Shown here: positions 36,150 to 48,319 of the stretch, piece by piece
How positions within the stretch are numbered: position 1 is the stretch's first letter
Layout: each line of letters opens with the position of its first letter
Assembly (NCBI GenBank): GCA_963924555.1
Contig: OZ004581.1
Coordinates: 930,001-994,000, forward strand
Source of the DNA: Crambe crambe
Lineage: Eukaryota; Porifera; Demospongiae; Poecilosclerida; Crambeidae
DNA length: 64,000 nucleotides
Direction: 5' to 3'
Notes under the pieces: generated by a model
What the model saw: only the letters and a program-made list of their open reading frames with translations
What the model was told of the DNA's origin: nothing
Database searches by the model: none
Made by a program: the position numbers and the translations under genes

Positions 36150-37880
36150 AAGAAAGTCAGTTAGAGGGTGGAGTCATATAGTGGAGGCTATGGTGTTCGA
36201 CTCCATCTTTTCAAGCACACTCTCCAAGATGGCATGTGTTTTGGATCATCCAAAGACTTATGATTTCTTGCAACACTCTACTGGAATTTCTTGGGTGGTC
36301 CTGTTCAACTCATTCCACATCGGTTTTCTTCAAGCCCAGTTCTAAAGCAAGGTCCAAATACCTCAGAACTGATAGTTCTTTTAAACAATGCAATGCCACT
36401 TCTTTCAAACAAAACTCCTTATCTATAATGAATGAAACAGGGGAGATATTAGCAGGTTATAACTACCTCCTTAATTACCTCCATATTTGGTGACTTTAAA
36501 TTTGTTGTTGATGATCCATCTGATAAAGGCTTTCCTATAGCTAACAAGATTAGTTAACCTCCAATAAAGGACACTCTGAAAGAGGACAAATCTCTCAACA
36601 AAGGACAATCTAAAAGTACCTTTGTATGCACTAGCTATAACCTCCAAAAGAGGACAACCTCTTTACAAAGGACAAAAGGCTAAGAGTGTTGTTCAGCCAG
36701 CTAGCGACTCAGGAACCTCTGAAATTAAGAATAGCCATCATGTCACTTGTAGAGAGGTAGTCAACAGTAGGGACATGAAGTTAGAGAGGTTATTGTGTCC
36801 TATTCTTGGAGGTCCTTTACCTCCACTTTATTCATTGATATGATTATGCTTACCAGTTAATTGTGGTATGAATAGAATTTTCTAGGTGGTGCACAAGATG
36901 AAGGAGGTTTGGTAGTTGAAGTATCTTTCAGAGAAGATGCTTTGTTAGGTCACCATCATTAGAGAGTGACTCATCATTTTTATTGCTAGCTGCTCGTTTC
37001 CCCCTTCCATTGCAGCATCAATCAGCACCTGAATGGTGGGCTCTATTTCCAGATCAGTGAACTAGTAAGATGGGTCATTAAAAAGGCTCAGCCATACCTA
37101 ATTAATTAAAGCGCCATTCCGTAGTCAGCACATGACCCTTTGGCTACAGTGGAACCTCCAAATAATGGACACATAATAGAGAAGTTGCCCTTATTTTGTA
37201 TAGGATGTAGCTAGCTATAGTTAAACTTCCAAATAATGGACAGAGGTTTTCCTCTTTTGGAGGTTATTTTAAGAGAGTGTATGTACAAAGGTACTTTTAG
37301 ATTGTCCTTCGTTAAGAGGTTTGTCCTCTTTTGGAGTGTTCTTTATCAATATTACAACTAACTTTGGTTAATTCTCTTCCTCAGAGCCGAAATATTTGCC
37401 AGCTGTGATTTCCAACTTCATCAAGGGTACTCCAATCAAACTGTGAGCTACTTTAAGAATGTCAAGGGCCAGTTTACTTATTACCTCTTGTCTCCTCTAC
37501 AAAAACATGATCAATTTCGCATGTAAATAGTAATACTATAAGGCCTACTGCTATAGTTCAACCAAGTACTTATTTATAAAGTTGATCAGTTCATGCATAA
37601 ACTTGGAGCAGTAAGAGAAAGGCCTAGATTAACCACAAATATTCATTCAAATTCTTCCAAGGAATAAAGAGCTGCACAGCAATCTTACCTAAGGGTGTTT
37701 CATCTCCAATAACTGACCACAGTGGAACCTCTGATAAAGGACACTCCGAAACTGTCAACAAAGGACAATCTAAAAGTTACCGTTGTCATATACCGGCACA
37801 CTCTATACAACTTCTTGACAATCAAGGTGTCCATCATTTGGAGGTTCCACTGTATGATTTTGTTACAGTGACACTGAAAA
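36150..37880 (-). pseudogene. Decayed Death-fold gene copy (L)
   Basis: Minus strand remnants in gene order: exon-5-like at 37505-37380 (EVISKLA..DILKVAH with a deletion removing the RWFEVGT part), exon-6-like at 37075-36965 (stop in place of Y, GGGN shortened), exon-7-like at 36950-36880, and a Death exon at 36430-36170 matching gene H's terminal exon, with TGA in place of the CGA/AGA codon after KTDVE and an internal deletion at the KPHEPSW region. A gene of the H type has degenerated here. Confidence 0.75.
37729..37855. mobile_element. MITE with ACAGTGGAACCTC termini
   Basis: Left end cagtggaacctctgataaag, right end catttggaggttccactg, a 13-bp inverted repeat. The interior carries ctgtcaacaaaggacaatct and taccggcacactctatac. 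Many full or partial copies are in introns of the array: about 41561-41693, 51585-51717, 57400-57532, 43712-43880, 59455-59628, 36555-36840, 47000-47240 and 56700-56940. Termini resemble those of pogo/Tigger-type mariner elements, which is a comparison from memory. Confidence 0.7.
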
Positions 37881-38659
37881 CGAAACATCCAGATGTGACA
37901 GTCCTAGGTAGGATTATCCCGTTTTTAAGTAGCTTAATTGAATGGGCAATTTCTCAAACATGCTTTGATGAAATTGTCCCAAACTTCTGTCATGTGTTCT
38001 AGCTATAATGATTGAATCATCTCTATAGCAGACCTAGGACACTGGGAATGAATATACAACATTCACTTGTTATTGGAATGCAACCTCACAGGCCCAGTGA
38101 CAGGCCCAGTGGGTGTGATCACAAATGAATGGCTGGCTCCTAGCTAGTATGCAGGCTTGTGAAGGGCAGGGGGGAAGACCATGGCCCCCCTGCCATCCCC
38201 AGCTCAATGAATATGTTAAAAATGTCCAACCATACCTCAAATCATCTCACGAATGTCCCTAACAAGTTCATCTTCAACCTCATCTTACTTCAAAGCATGC
38301 ATTGATTACATGATATGATAGGCACCAGTCTGGCTAGCTCTGAGTGTTTGATCATGATTTGTGTGTCCATATAATTATGTAGAACATTATGCTAAACTAA
38401 ATTTTGTGTAATTTAAAACTCCTTGGCCATTGGAGTCACTTGATCTGCCCTGGCATAATGTTATTGGGGAAGGAGTTTATTCTAGCTCCAATAGGGCCGT
38501 AACAGAAGGTGCAAGATTATACTAAAAGCTTGAGAAAACCCCATGCTTGACAATGCTCTTCATTTTTCTAACTTCAAAATAAACCATCAATGATCACTAG
38601 CTTTCAAAATAATTAAACCATCAATGAATTATGTAAAGGATTATGTCACTTACTTTGAT

Positions 38660-41600
38660 CTATGCCTTGTCCTTGACTGGGATGTGCTATAAATGAAAAA
38701 ATGAGCTGATTTTCTATAAAGATTCCTACCAATAATTATGGAATCCCAAAAGTAAAAGCTAATGATGGATCATTCCTTTCCCTCCACAGATTTCATTGTG
38801 TGTGTGTGTGTGTGTTAAATATAAGACAGGTTATGTCGAGTCATGCAGTTCTTGATGTAAACAGTTATAGGCTCGGCAATGCGTACAAAAAGGAACTTCA
38901 ACTTGTCATGTTTAGTACCCAGGCCTAGACCACATACGTATACAAGGAAGTGTATTATAATAATAATATTACCTTCTTTAATTTGTCTAACAAATTTTCC
39001 TTTTTTAATGAGATCTAGACCTTTGGCAAATGCCCTCCATGTTGGCTTGTCCTCATTATTTATCCACGCTTCAATCATGTCACCATTGAGAGTTGTATCA
39101 TTCATCTTCTTTAGCTCAATAGGATTGAGGCCCAGGTTCTTCCCCAAATCTCTCACTTCATTAGGGTTCAAAGTTGAGATAAACTTCTCAATATCCACAA
39201 CATCATTCATTCCTGCACATTACTCATAGCTAAAATTATCTAGTTCTACTACTTTATTGCTAACTTACCTAATTCTGTAGAATTATCGATACCTTCTATA
39301 TCTGCAATAATACAAAAACATCAATAGTCTAATGACAGGGATACACTGGGGACAGCCATTATGTCCTCCTTGTAGAGAGGTTGTCCTCTCTACGAACTGC
39401 CATTTTACATAAATACGTACAATCATACCTGGTTTTTGATGAGGTTTTTGTGGAATGCCACCATCTGAACCATGAGCGGGAGCAGGGGAGTTTGTAACAG
39501 TTCCCTTGATCTGCATGTCCCAAGCACACATATATTCTTATTGAATAATTATGTCTTAGCTATAGTTACCTCCTCTTGGAGTGAAGTCAACATTCTTCGG
39601 TCAGCCCCTCTTTTGATTCCATAATCTTCTTTCCATTCATCGTCTGATATTGTCAAAAATACACGACCTGCTATCTCTTCCTCTGAAATACGAAAACCAA
39701 ATTCAAACCCATGCATCTCTACAGTACGTACACTACACATACTCTCAATGATATCACAGATTTCTTTCTTTACAAACTTGTTCCGCAGCCAAGCAGCAAG
39801 CTCTTTTGGACTAAATTTTGCAGAAAATTCAACAGCAACGGCTGCTGCAGAGTGACCTTAAAAGATTAGAAATTATAGCCACTGTTGTCAATAATAACCA
39901 TTTCTAAAAAAATATATTATGTGATTCAATACCTAGAGCTAGCTGTATACCTTAAAGTAGCTATAGCTAATTAAACTACAAACAACACAGCATAATCACA
40001 ACACTATTATTTTAAACAGTTATCTGGACAATCATTTTTGCACATACCTTTTGATAGGGAGTAGTATTCCTTGTGTTCATTGTACACTCTTAGCTGATTT
40101 TTTTGTTCTTTGCTCAAAGGGTCAATTTGTGAAGAATATAGAAACCGAGTACTATGCATCCATCTTCCACACTTCTGAGGTATACAGGCTTTTTGAGTAA
40201 CCTAGTTAACTCAGATTGTATTTTATAAATATCTACTGGAACATCGAAAGTCTTATCAGTTTTAATATAAAAAGTAGTTCCTTTGCTTTTCCCAGGAGGA
40301 TTTAATGCATCAATAGGTACTTCACTAAGCCTGCGTTGGCAAAACTCTTTGAAATGCTTTTCATATTTTTCTAACCTCTCCTTATCAGAACTTGTACCGA
40401 ACTGATCGATAATCATCCTCAAGATTCGAAAACTAAAGAACCAACAGTGATGAAATGCTTTTTGAAGTATTTCTTCCACATCACATTCATTAAGCTCTGA
40501 TATTCTGTAAGGTTCAAGTGCAATCTTTAAGGCTGGTATGGATTTAATCGTGCTGGTTAAAGATTTACTAGTTTCAGTAACTAGAATAGCATATTCATCC
40601 CGGATATCGTCGCTTTCCACCGTTAATCTTCCCACAAGTTGTTTCTTTGCTTTATTCGATAAATGGTCAACTTTTAAATAAGGAAAACACTCTTCTGCTA
40701 TAGAGCTATCACCTAGCAGGTAAATAATAGCAATTCTGAAAACTCTCTCATTAAATTTTATAAGTGGCTATTACTACACTAACATTTATGACCCTCACAG
40801 TTTCAAGGGCAACTATATACCAAGTAAACCGAAAAATACCTCATGAAAGTTATTTTTGGTAAGGGTTTTCATTGTTGCAGGCACTAATTATCAATATTAA
40901 ATAGTGCTATATAAAAGCCTCACGGCTAAGAAATAATATATGTATATAATTTATGAGAGTGGTAAAACAACAACATAACATTATCATTATACCATTATTA
41001 TTATTATTGTTTCTTATTAATACCAAACCTCTACACAGTCATAACACCATGACTGTCCTTATAAAGTACTTTTTTTGTATTATAGCTACACTCTACTTTC
41101 AACAGATCATGTGATTCAAGTATGAACCTAGCAGTGTTCTCTTCTCGGAGGGTTCTTTACTTCCCACTGTATTCACTGATATGATTTATGCTTACCAGTT
41201 GTGGTGGTAGGAATAGAATTTTCAAGTTTAGGTGGTGCACAAGATGAAGGAGGTTTGGTAGTTGAAGTATCTTTAAGAGAAGGATGCTTTGCTAAGGAAA
41301 AAAAAAACAGGTCATCGTTATAAGCTAGCTATTGCATTTGGATACTCAAGAGAATGACTCTCACCTGTCATTTTTATCGCTAGCTGCTCATTTCCCCCTC
41401 CCATGGGATGTGCAACAGCATCAATCAGCATCTGAATGGTGGGCTCCATTTCCAGATCAGTGAAGTAGTAAGATGGGTCATTAAAAAGGCCTAGCCATAC
41501 CTATGAGAATTAATTAAAGCTCAGATGAAAGCCATCATATGCACCCTTTGACTAAGAGGTACAGTGGAACCTTGATAATGGACATGCTAGAGAGGTTGCC

Positions 41601-43447
41601 CTCTTTTTGGAGGTAATTTTGTATAGAGTGTATACACAAAGGTACTTTTAGGTTGCTCTTTCAGAGTGTCCTTTATTGGAGGTTCCACTGTATTATAACT
41701 AACTTCAATTAATTCCTGCAATTTCTCTTCCTCAGAGTTGAAATGCTTGCCAGCTATGATTTCCAACTTCATCAAGGGCACTCCAATCAGCGTTCCAACT
41801 TCAAACCATCTGTGAGCCACTTCAAGAATGTCATGGGCCAGTTCACTTATTATCTCCTTTGTTTCATCTACATACATTAAAAAAAAACACATCAATAGTA
41901 GCAGTAAAACTTCATAAGGCCATAGGTATCGTGCTGCACAGCAATCTTACCTAAAGGTCTTTCATCTCCGTTCAGTGCAACAGTTGAAAGAGGCCTCCTC
42001 TCATACTCTGTGTGATTATTAGATACCCTTTTACGTAATAACCAAACGTCTGATAAAGGACACCCCTAAAACTTTCAACAAAGGACAATCTAAAAGTACC
42101 TTTGCATATACACATTCTATTTAATAAGGACAAACTTGATGAATTAAGGAGCAAAGGATGGGTTCCAAATGTCCATTATTCAGAGGTTTCACTGTGAAGT
42201 AAAGGACAAGTGGAAAGTCAGTTATCCCTTACTCAGAGGTGTATCTTATCATGCATACCATAGGCGTAGGAACCATGGGGGCTCCGGGGGCTGGAACCCC
42301 CCTTTATTTTTCCAGCAACTGGCCCCAATTTCAAAGTTTCACATACAGCTTTATTCAGTTTTCAATTTTGTGCTTTGGTGAATGGAGGAGCCCCCCTTAT
42401 TCAAATCATCTTCCTATGCCTATGCATACCTTCCCACTTCATTGCAATAGTCTTAGCAGCTGCAGGATTACCGCCACCCAGGGAATCAGCCACGACATAA
42501 ACGACAGACCACCAACATGGATAAAGGTTCTCATGGTGCTCTCCTCTCTTCATCCATTCATCAAGGGCATGGATCAAACCAAGGGCAGAGTTTGCTGAAA
42601 GTATAGAGTGGAAGATAAGAATGATTCAGAGTTGGGGGTCTAAAAAGTATGGGAAGGGCCTTCTCCATTCCTGAAGCCATGCCAGAGAAGGAGCCAAGTA
42701 TATGGCCCTAGCTGGGAGGATGGATCAGAAAAAGTGGGAAAGAAAGGTGGGGAGGGGGATTTCTCCTCCCGAGACTGAATGTGTTTACCAATCACCGAGG
42801 CAGCTACATAGGTGACTTGCTGTCAGGAAGGTTAGGGGGAATAGGTGGATAGCTACATTTTGTTTCATGGTTTACACAACTGCATGGATCATATCGTATA
42901 GGACATCAAAGGATCAAGTTTCTTAGGTCCTTGTAAACCACTACCTATTTCTCATTCCTTATGGACAACCATCCTGAAGTCTAACAGCATCTCCTCTGAT
43001 TAAGAATGGAGGAATAGGAGAGAAAGGGGATTCTCCTCATAAATTGAAAGTGTTTACTCATCACTGAGACAGCTAGGTGACTACTGACCCGTCCTGTATC
43101 TCCTCTTGAACTGATCGGCAGTGTCAGAGGGTAGCAAGAAACCAGCAATGCTCTCCCATTTAGCACACACTTCAGAGAAGGCCTTAACTAGTGTCACAAA
43201 GTCCTTAGCCTCTGGAAAGGATAGATAAGCATCATAGCTATTATGATCTCATCTCTCTCTGTATAGCTTATCTAGATCCCTCCCTCCCTACATATTTTAT
43301 ACTATATTTGTTGCTTGTTTCAGCTTGTTAGCTACAAGATAAGCTCCACAAAATCTTACCAAACATTCTGATGGGGACATTAGGATACTTTCTAAAAATT
43401 TTCACAGCATGGTTGGGCTTCAGTCCCCTCCAATCAACACTTGCCAT
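38660..43447 (-). CDS. Gene G: Death-like x2, SAM-like, Death domain
   Basis: Thirteen exons join with compatible phases: 43447-43360, 43211-43089, 42594-42430, 41965-41951, 41867-41704, 41500-41365, 41291-41196, 40712-40048, 39856-39570, 39510-39429, 39301-39269, 39212-38973, 38676-38660. About 703 aa. ATG opens MASVDWRGLKPNHAV. Death-like domain 1 spans exons 2-3 (WESIAGFLLP, PCWWSVVYVVADSLGGGNPA), domain 2 exons 5-6 (DILEVAHRWFEVGT, LIDAVAHPMGGGNEQLA). Exon 7 is a Thr/Ser/Pro linker. Exon 8 holds an unrecognised domain of about 220 aa (FHHCWFFSFRILRMIIDQFG, KTDKTFDVPVDIYKIQ, VYLRSVEDGCIVL). Exon 9 looks like a divergent SAM domain (FSPKELAAWLRNKFV, DDEWKEDYGIKRGADRRML). Exon 12 is a Death domain (DKPTWRAFAKGLDLIKKG). 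One base is missing near 40145, so the frame breaks after GCIVL. Confidence 0.7.
42260..42422. mobile_element. hAT-type MITE at exon 3 donor of gene G
   Basis: Termini taggcgtaggaa / ttcctatgccta, flanked by 8-bp duplications TGCATACC (42252-42259 and 42423-42430). The duplication contains the splice donor of exon 3, so the donor exists on both sides of the insert. The 8-bp target size and CATAGG-type ends fit the hAT superfamily, like the full-length hAT at 6194. Confidence 0.85.
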
Positions 43448-44250
43448 CGAGTCCTTACTATACTAGCTAACTACCTCTATAGATAAACATCCTGGGTTAG
43501 TCCCTGTAATTATCAATAATAAATAAATTTAATATACTATCATAACAAATCAACCACTATAATTTAATTACAGCTAGCTATAGAGTCTCTCTAATACTAC
43601 TATGGTGTAGTCTTGAAGCTTCATACTTGGCTGCTCTTTCAAGCTGAACTTGAGAAGGGCATCTTCTATTCATCCACAAGCCTGTCAATACGGTATCCTG
43701 TATACAGCAGAACCTCCGATAAAGGACCCTCCAAGAAAAGGACAACCTCCCAACAATGGATGCTCTTTTGGCCCCTTTCCTATAGGCGTTAGTACATTTT
43801 AAACCTGGCTAACCTCTTTCTACAAAGGACAAAGTGGCTGATCCCTAAGTGTACTTTGTACTCAGAGGTTTCATTGTGATTATAGAATAGGCGAATGGAA
43901 TAAGTCTTTGCTCCTCTTCCTATATAGCATAATTATGTACATATGAGGCTGCCACAACACAGTGGTAACCTCTTGTCCTCACTCCTCAGTGCGTGGTCGA
44001 AACTTACCGGTCATTTTGCTTGCAATGTCTTTGTTGCCTCCTCCCATGTCATGGGCTACAGCATCAATCAAAACTTGGATGGTGGGTGCAGGCAAGAAGT
44101 CATAGTCGTTATTATAGTAGAGAGCCACCCATTTGTGAATAGAGTGATTCCTGAATACTATTAACTGCTGCTAAAATGTCAAGCATTGGCAGAAAGATAT
44201 TTTGGCAGTAAGAATTTGGTTGAAGAATTGAGGAAGATAGCTAGCTATAC

Positions 44251-44430
44251 TGGGGTAATGGGGTAATACCGAACAGTTCAAATAATTATTTTCAAGACTC
44301 TTCAAACTTAGTCTATTTGTGACATATTCTACTGATTATATCTTTGAGCTCAGAAGTCACAAAGTTTCAGAAATATTTGCACCTTTCAGAATTGCCCCAC
44401 AGTTTGGAATCACCCCGCTTTATCTTACCT
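44251..44430. mobile_element. MITE with gggcaattc termini (family 4)
   Basis: Right end gaattgccccacagtttgga then ccgctttatcttac, left end ggggtaataccgaacagttc. Related copies are at 46131-46236, 55279-55500 and 60010-60180. The 55279 copy is the clearest hairpin. Confidence 0.6.
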
Positions 44431-44737
44431 AGACAATATTGTTACAGGGATCTGAATAGAGAGGTGGTTTATCTTACTTCTATCACTGCCATCATTCTGT
44501 CCTTCATCTCATCAATGGGTTCCCGGCTCCAGGGTGGATAAGGGCAGTCCAAGAACCACACCAATCTCAAACCACTTGTTAGCAACATCCTCATACAAGT
44601 GTCTGATCACTCTTCTCATTTCTCCTGGGATAAGCTCACCTGATAAAGAATATTACTAGTAAAGAATATTACTGTCAGTAGTATGAAACCTCCAGTTGTG
44701 GATTATCCCAGGATTATCCCATAAAAAATAAAATTTT

Positions 44738-45306
44738 TAAAGCGTCCATATCTACCCCTTATAAGCTTGATTTAGGTCTCAAAAGAGAGCTCTCTTTGAG
44801 AGCTTTCCAATAGTGTACTTCGTTACAACTTTAGACACCCCCCCCCCCCCCCCCCCCCCCTCCCAATATGGAAAACCTTACATGACCTCAGTGGTTAAAA
44901 AATACTTATAAAATTACCACATACTTAGGAGGCCTTTGATACTCCTATCATAGCTTCTATGGGCCTAGCTGCTTTGGGATTTCAAGGGGGGGGGGGGGGG
45001 GGGGGGGGGGTTCCAAACATATGAAGGTAGATGTACTTTTTTCACATTTACTTCTTTTTTTTGAAATCCCATCGCTCATTCAAAGCAGCTAGGCCCATAG
45101 AAGCTATGATAGGAGTATCAAAGGCTTCCTAAGTATATGGTAATTTTTAAAAATTTTTTTAAAATACTGAGGTCATGTCAGGTCTTCCATATTTGGGGGG
45201 TGTAAAGTTGTAACTAAGTACACCATTGGAAAGCTCTCAAAGAGAGCTCTCTTTTGAGACCTAAATCAAGCTTATAGGGGGTAGTATAATGAAGATATGG
45301 ACGTTC
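44738..45306. mobile_element. Palindromic element with C23 and G25 tracts
   Basis: Outer arms pair cgtccatatctacccc with the complement near 45290, then ttgatttaggtctcaaaaga and gagagctctctttgagagct with their complements at 45229-45270. Poly-C (44838-44860) and poly-G (44986-45010) tracts lie on the same strand. A second inner repeat (tactcctatcatagcttcta at 44940, complement at 45100) surrounds the G tract. No coding capacity. Confidence 0.8.
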
Positions 45307-45309
45307 CCT

Positions 45310-46130
45310 TAATGGACAAACTTGGGACCCAGCTTTGTAGAGAGAGGTTGTCTTCTTTTAGAGTTATTTTAGATTGTCCATTGTCGAGCTTTTAATATCA
45401 ATCCCACTATTTACCCAACTCTTTGACTAAATTCACTACTGATGACTTATACCAGCACACTAGCCTAGCCTGATTATGAGAATTGGTTATGAGTACCAGT
45501 TCTGGCCCTTATTTCTGGCCTGGTTTCAGTGGGGTCTTATGGGAACAAAAATCTACATGTTTACAATGTATGTGCTGGCTTGGTTCTGTCATGGTTCTGT
45601 GCCTGGTGCCAGCCTGGTTTCCTCGACTGAACTGTGCTGGCCTAGCTCACATTTGAAATTTACCTGGGCCAGAACTGTGCTGGTTTAGGTTGGGGGAGGG
45701 GGAGGGGAGAATAGCTGCTCTGGCTGCAGGTATTGTCATCAAATCAGCAAGGACCACACAATAAAGATGTGATGCTGTAGCTGATTGTACTAGCTATAAA
45801 CCTTCCTTATCATTTCCCTGTTTAGAGGATTTCAAATGGGTTGAAGGACTGACCAAAGATTATACAGGAATGATCCCTGTTTTCAGATATCAGCCTGGAA
45901 TATCTACTAGATAGATACCATTGTCACTGGTGGTTAAATCTGCTTGATGATGATGCTATTTTTTAAAGACACTCACTCAGTTCTGTGCTGTCCCCCTCCT
46001 TAGCCATCTCACAGAGATCATTTAGCTTCATACTCTTCAAGAGAATCACATAATAATTAACTTTAATTTCAGCTTGTAATGCACTGAGGAAGGCACAGCT
46101 TTAGACTTACTAAAGAGCGGTTAAGGTAAG
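45310..46130. other. Intronic part of J'
   Basis: Contains low-complexity tggcctggttt-like repeats at 45500-45690 with ggctggttt/ctgtgctgg periodicity, and the J' micro-exon. Nothing else is supported. Confidence 0.35.
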
Positions 46131-46644
46131 GCGGGGCAATTTCGAGGTTGGAGCAATTCTGTCATTTTTGTCTCTCCAATAGACCAACTGAAATATCACC
46201 TTTTTTTACAGTGTTGGAATTGCCCCACTTTAACTTACTATGAGAGGAAATGAGTGTTTAAAGACTAGCTGTTAAATTATTTTCCAAATCTCCAACAATA
46301 GAGGACTTTTAAAATAAGGTACATCACTTTGTGTCTGACAGAAGCCTGACAGTAATTTTCTGGGGCAGCCACTAGTTATTAATTTTACTCTTGAGTCTCC
46401 TTTCCAATCCCTTCAGTATTGAACTGGGGAGCTCAATACACTCTCCAATCCCTTGCCAGCTAGGATACACAGATGACAGAGACTTCACGAGGAGTCTGAG
46501 GTGCTTCTTATGTCCTGTGAGCAGTAAGCTCAGTATTGCACTGCAAGAATTTATATCTAGAATGGATAATTGCTTACCAAACTTGGCAGTGGAAACTTTA
46601 TGATCAGTGAATACTTTTTCAGAAGCGTTTATAGAATAAATTCT

Positions 46645-46692
46645 CGCGCATGCGCAGCTCAGCTCAGAGTGCTAAATATTCGCGCATGCGCG
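46645..46692. promoter_or_regulatory. Paired NRF1-like sites upstream of J'
   Basis: CGCGCATGCGCA (46645-46656) and CGCGCATGCGCG (46681-46692) match the palindromic NRF1 consensus GCGCATGCGC. The same pair with similar spacing stands upstream of gene J at 62214-62251, so a promoter was probably copied with the block. Confidence 0.55.
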
Positions 46693-46745
46693 GAGTGAAT
46701 CATGCATCAACACCTTATTAAAGCAGAATAGTTATTCAGAAATGC

Positions 46746-46851
46746 CTCTTTCTTTCTTCTTTCCTCCCTCCAAATACATCTTCTCCGTAGACTCTGTCCT
46801 TCTTCTTATATCATGTTGAACCCAAAGTTGCAATGGAAGTATCTGAAGTTT
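46746..46851 (-). pseudogene. Broken copy of the fatty acid hydroxylase last exon
   Basis: The minus strand reads the acceptor CTTCAG, then YFHCNFGFNM as in 62572-62446. A deletion then removes the NLFDRLHGTL part and creates ATATAA (stop), followed by KKDRVYGED. It marks the left boundary of the duplicated FAH-J-G/H block. Confidence 0.85.
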
Positions 46852-46919
46852 GTATTGGATACTGAACAAGTAATCATTCTTTATGTAGCATTAATGTAGG
46901 GTAGATAAAGGTATTATAT

Positions 46920-48310
46920 GAAACAGTGAGGTTTTATGAAACACTCTCTTGGAATCCATTTCTTACATGGTTAGCCCTAATGAAAGTGTTCCATAATACC
47001 CCACCGTTTCAGCTCAACAAGTACCTTATACACTCTATACGAAATAACTTCCAACATCTCTACAAAAGGACAAAAGGCTGGGTCCCAAGTGTGTCCATTA
47101 TTCAGAGGTCCCAGGTTGCTACTTCTAATAATGATTACAATACAAAATTAAGGACACACTGGGGACAGCCATTATGTTCCCTCCTTGTAGAGAGGTTGTC
47201 CTCTCCTTGGAAGTAACAGTGAACATTTTGGGACCTTGAAGATAGAGAGCTAGGTTATTGTGTCCTCTTCTCAGAGGGTCCTTTACTTCCTAAGGAGTGT
47301 TATTTAAAATAATTTGTGTTATGAGAATCATTATCATTTTCATACTGACCCAATATCAATAGAGCAGTTCACCCATGAAACATACAAATAGGACAACTTG
47401 ACGAATAAAAAAGGATGGGTTCCAAGTGTGTCCATTATTCAGAGGCTCCACTGTGTGATATAGATTTTTGCATTATTATTAGCTATAAACATAAAGGACA
47501 AGTGCAATGTCATTTATCCTTTACTCAGAGGTGTGTGTGTCTTCTTATCATGTATACCTTCCCACTTCATTGCAATATTAGCAGCTGCAGGATTACTGCC
47601 ACCCAGGGAATCAGCTACTTGGCTCCTTCTCTGTAGCTAATGGCTTCAGGAATGAAGAAGCCCTTCCCATACTTTTCAGACCCCCAATACTGAATCATTC
47701 CTATCTTCTATGACTCTACTTTCAGCAAACTTTGCCCTTGGTTTGATCATGTCCTTGATGGATGGATTTTCTCCTCCTTAGATTGAAAATGTTTACCAAT
47801 CACCGAAGCAGCTATACATAGGTGAGACTATCCATTGGTTGTTGGTTAGGGGGAATAGATTGATAGCAACATTTTGTTCCATGGTTTACACACCTGCATG
47901 GATTCTATAGGACATGAAAGGATCGGTCTTTGTAAGCCACTAGCAACCTATTTCTCATTCCTTATGGACAACCATCCTGAACTCTAACAGTATCTCCTCT
48001 AATTAAGAAAGGAAGAATAGGAGAAAAAGATTTCTCCGCAGCTAGGTGACTACTGACCCATCCTGTATCGAGACCTCTTGAACTGACCGGCAGGCAGTAG
48101 GAAACCAGCAATGCTCTCCCATTAGCACACACTTCAGAGAAAGCATCACAAAGTCCTTAGACTCTGCACCATATAGATTGGCAGGACTCTTTATGATCTC
48201 ATCCCTCACTCACATTATAGTGAGAATTTCTTTAAAGCTAGAAACTAGCTAGCTATTATGCTAAATTTGTTGCTTGTTTTATCTTGAGGTAATTAAGCTC
48301 CATTAAATCT
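46920..48310 (-). pseudogene. Decayed copy of the G/H/I 5' half (K)
   Basis: A truncated exon-3 relic at 47620-47555 (ADSLGGSNPAAA..IAMKWEG) is fused to unrelated upstream sequence. An exon-2 relic with deletions is at 48165-48062, and an exon-1 stub is near 48318. Frames are not maintained. The site corresponding to the hAT-MITE insertion is empty (TGTATACC at 47551-47558). Confidence 0.75.
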
Positions 48311-48319
48311 TACCATGCC

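Larger units (their letters stand above)
43666..46650 (-). pseudogene. J': decayed copy of gene J
   Basis: Matches to gene J in order: first-exon end near 46620-46580, exon 2 at 46520-46395 (KKHLRLLVKSLSSVYPSWQG), micro-exon near 46030-45985 (NDLCEMAKEGDSTELS), exon 5 at 44640-44468, exon 6 at 44130-44015 and terminal exon 43697-43666. Exon 3 (the PCWW/GGGN half of domain 1) is absent. Exon 5 is broken by a rearranged GGAACCCATTGATGA that adds stops after STLEP. The start ATG region also lacks the J N-terminus. It cannot encode J, although several exons are still open. Confidence 0.75.

Noticed and set aside
36236-36493. Plus-strand frame also present at 56288-56623
   Set aside because: Antisense of the Death-domain exon of gene H and of its pseudogene copy.
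42169-42598. Plus-strand frames repeated at 52388-52615 and 58010-58439
   Set aside because: They are shadows of the minus-strand exon 3 of genes G, I and H and of the hAT MITE. The minus frame has the splice sites and the conserved motif.
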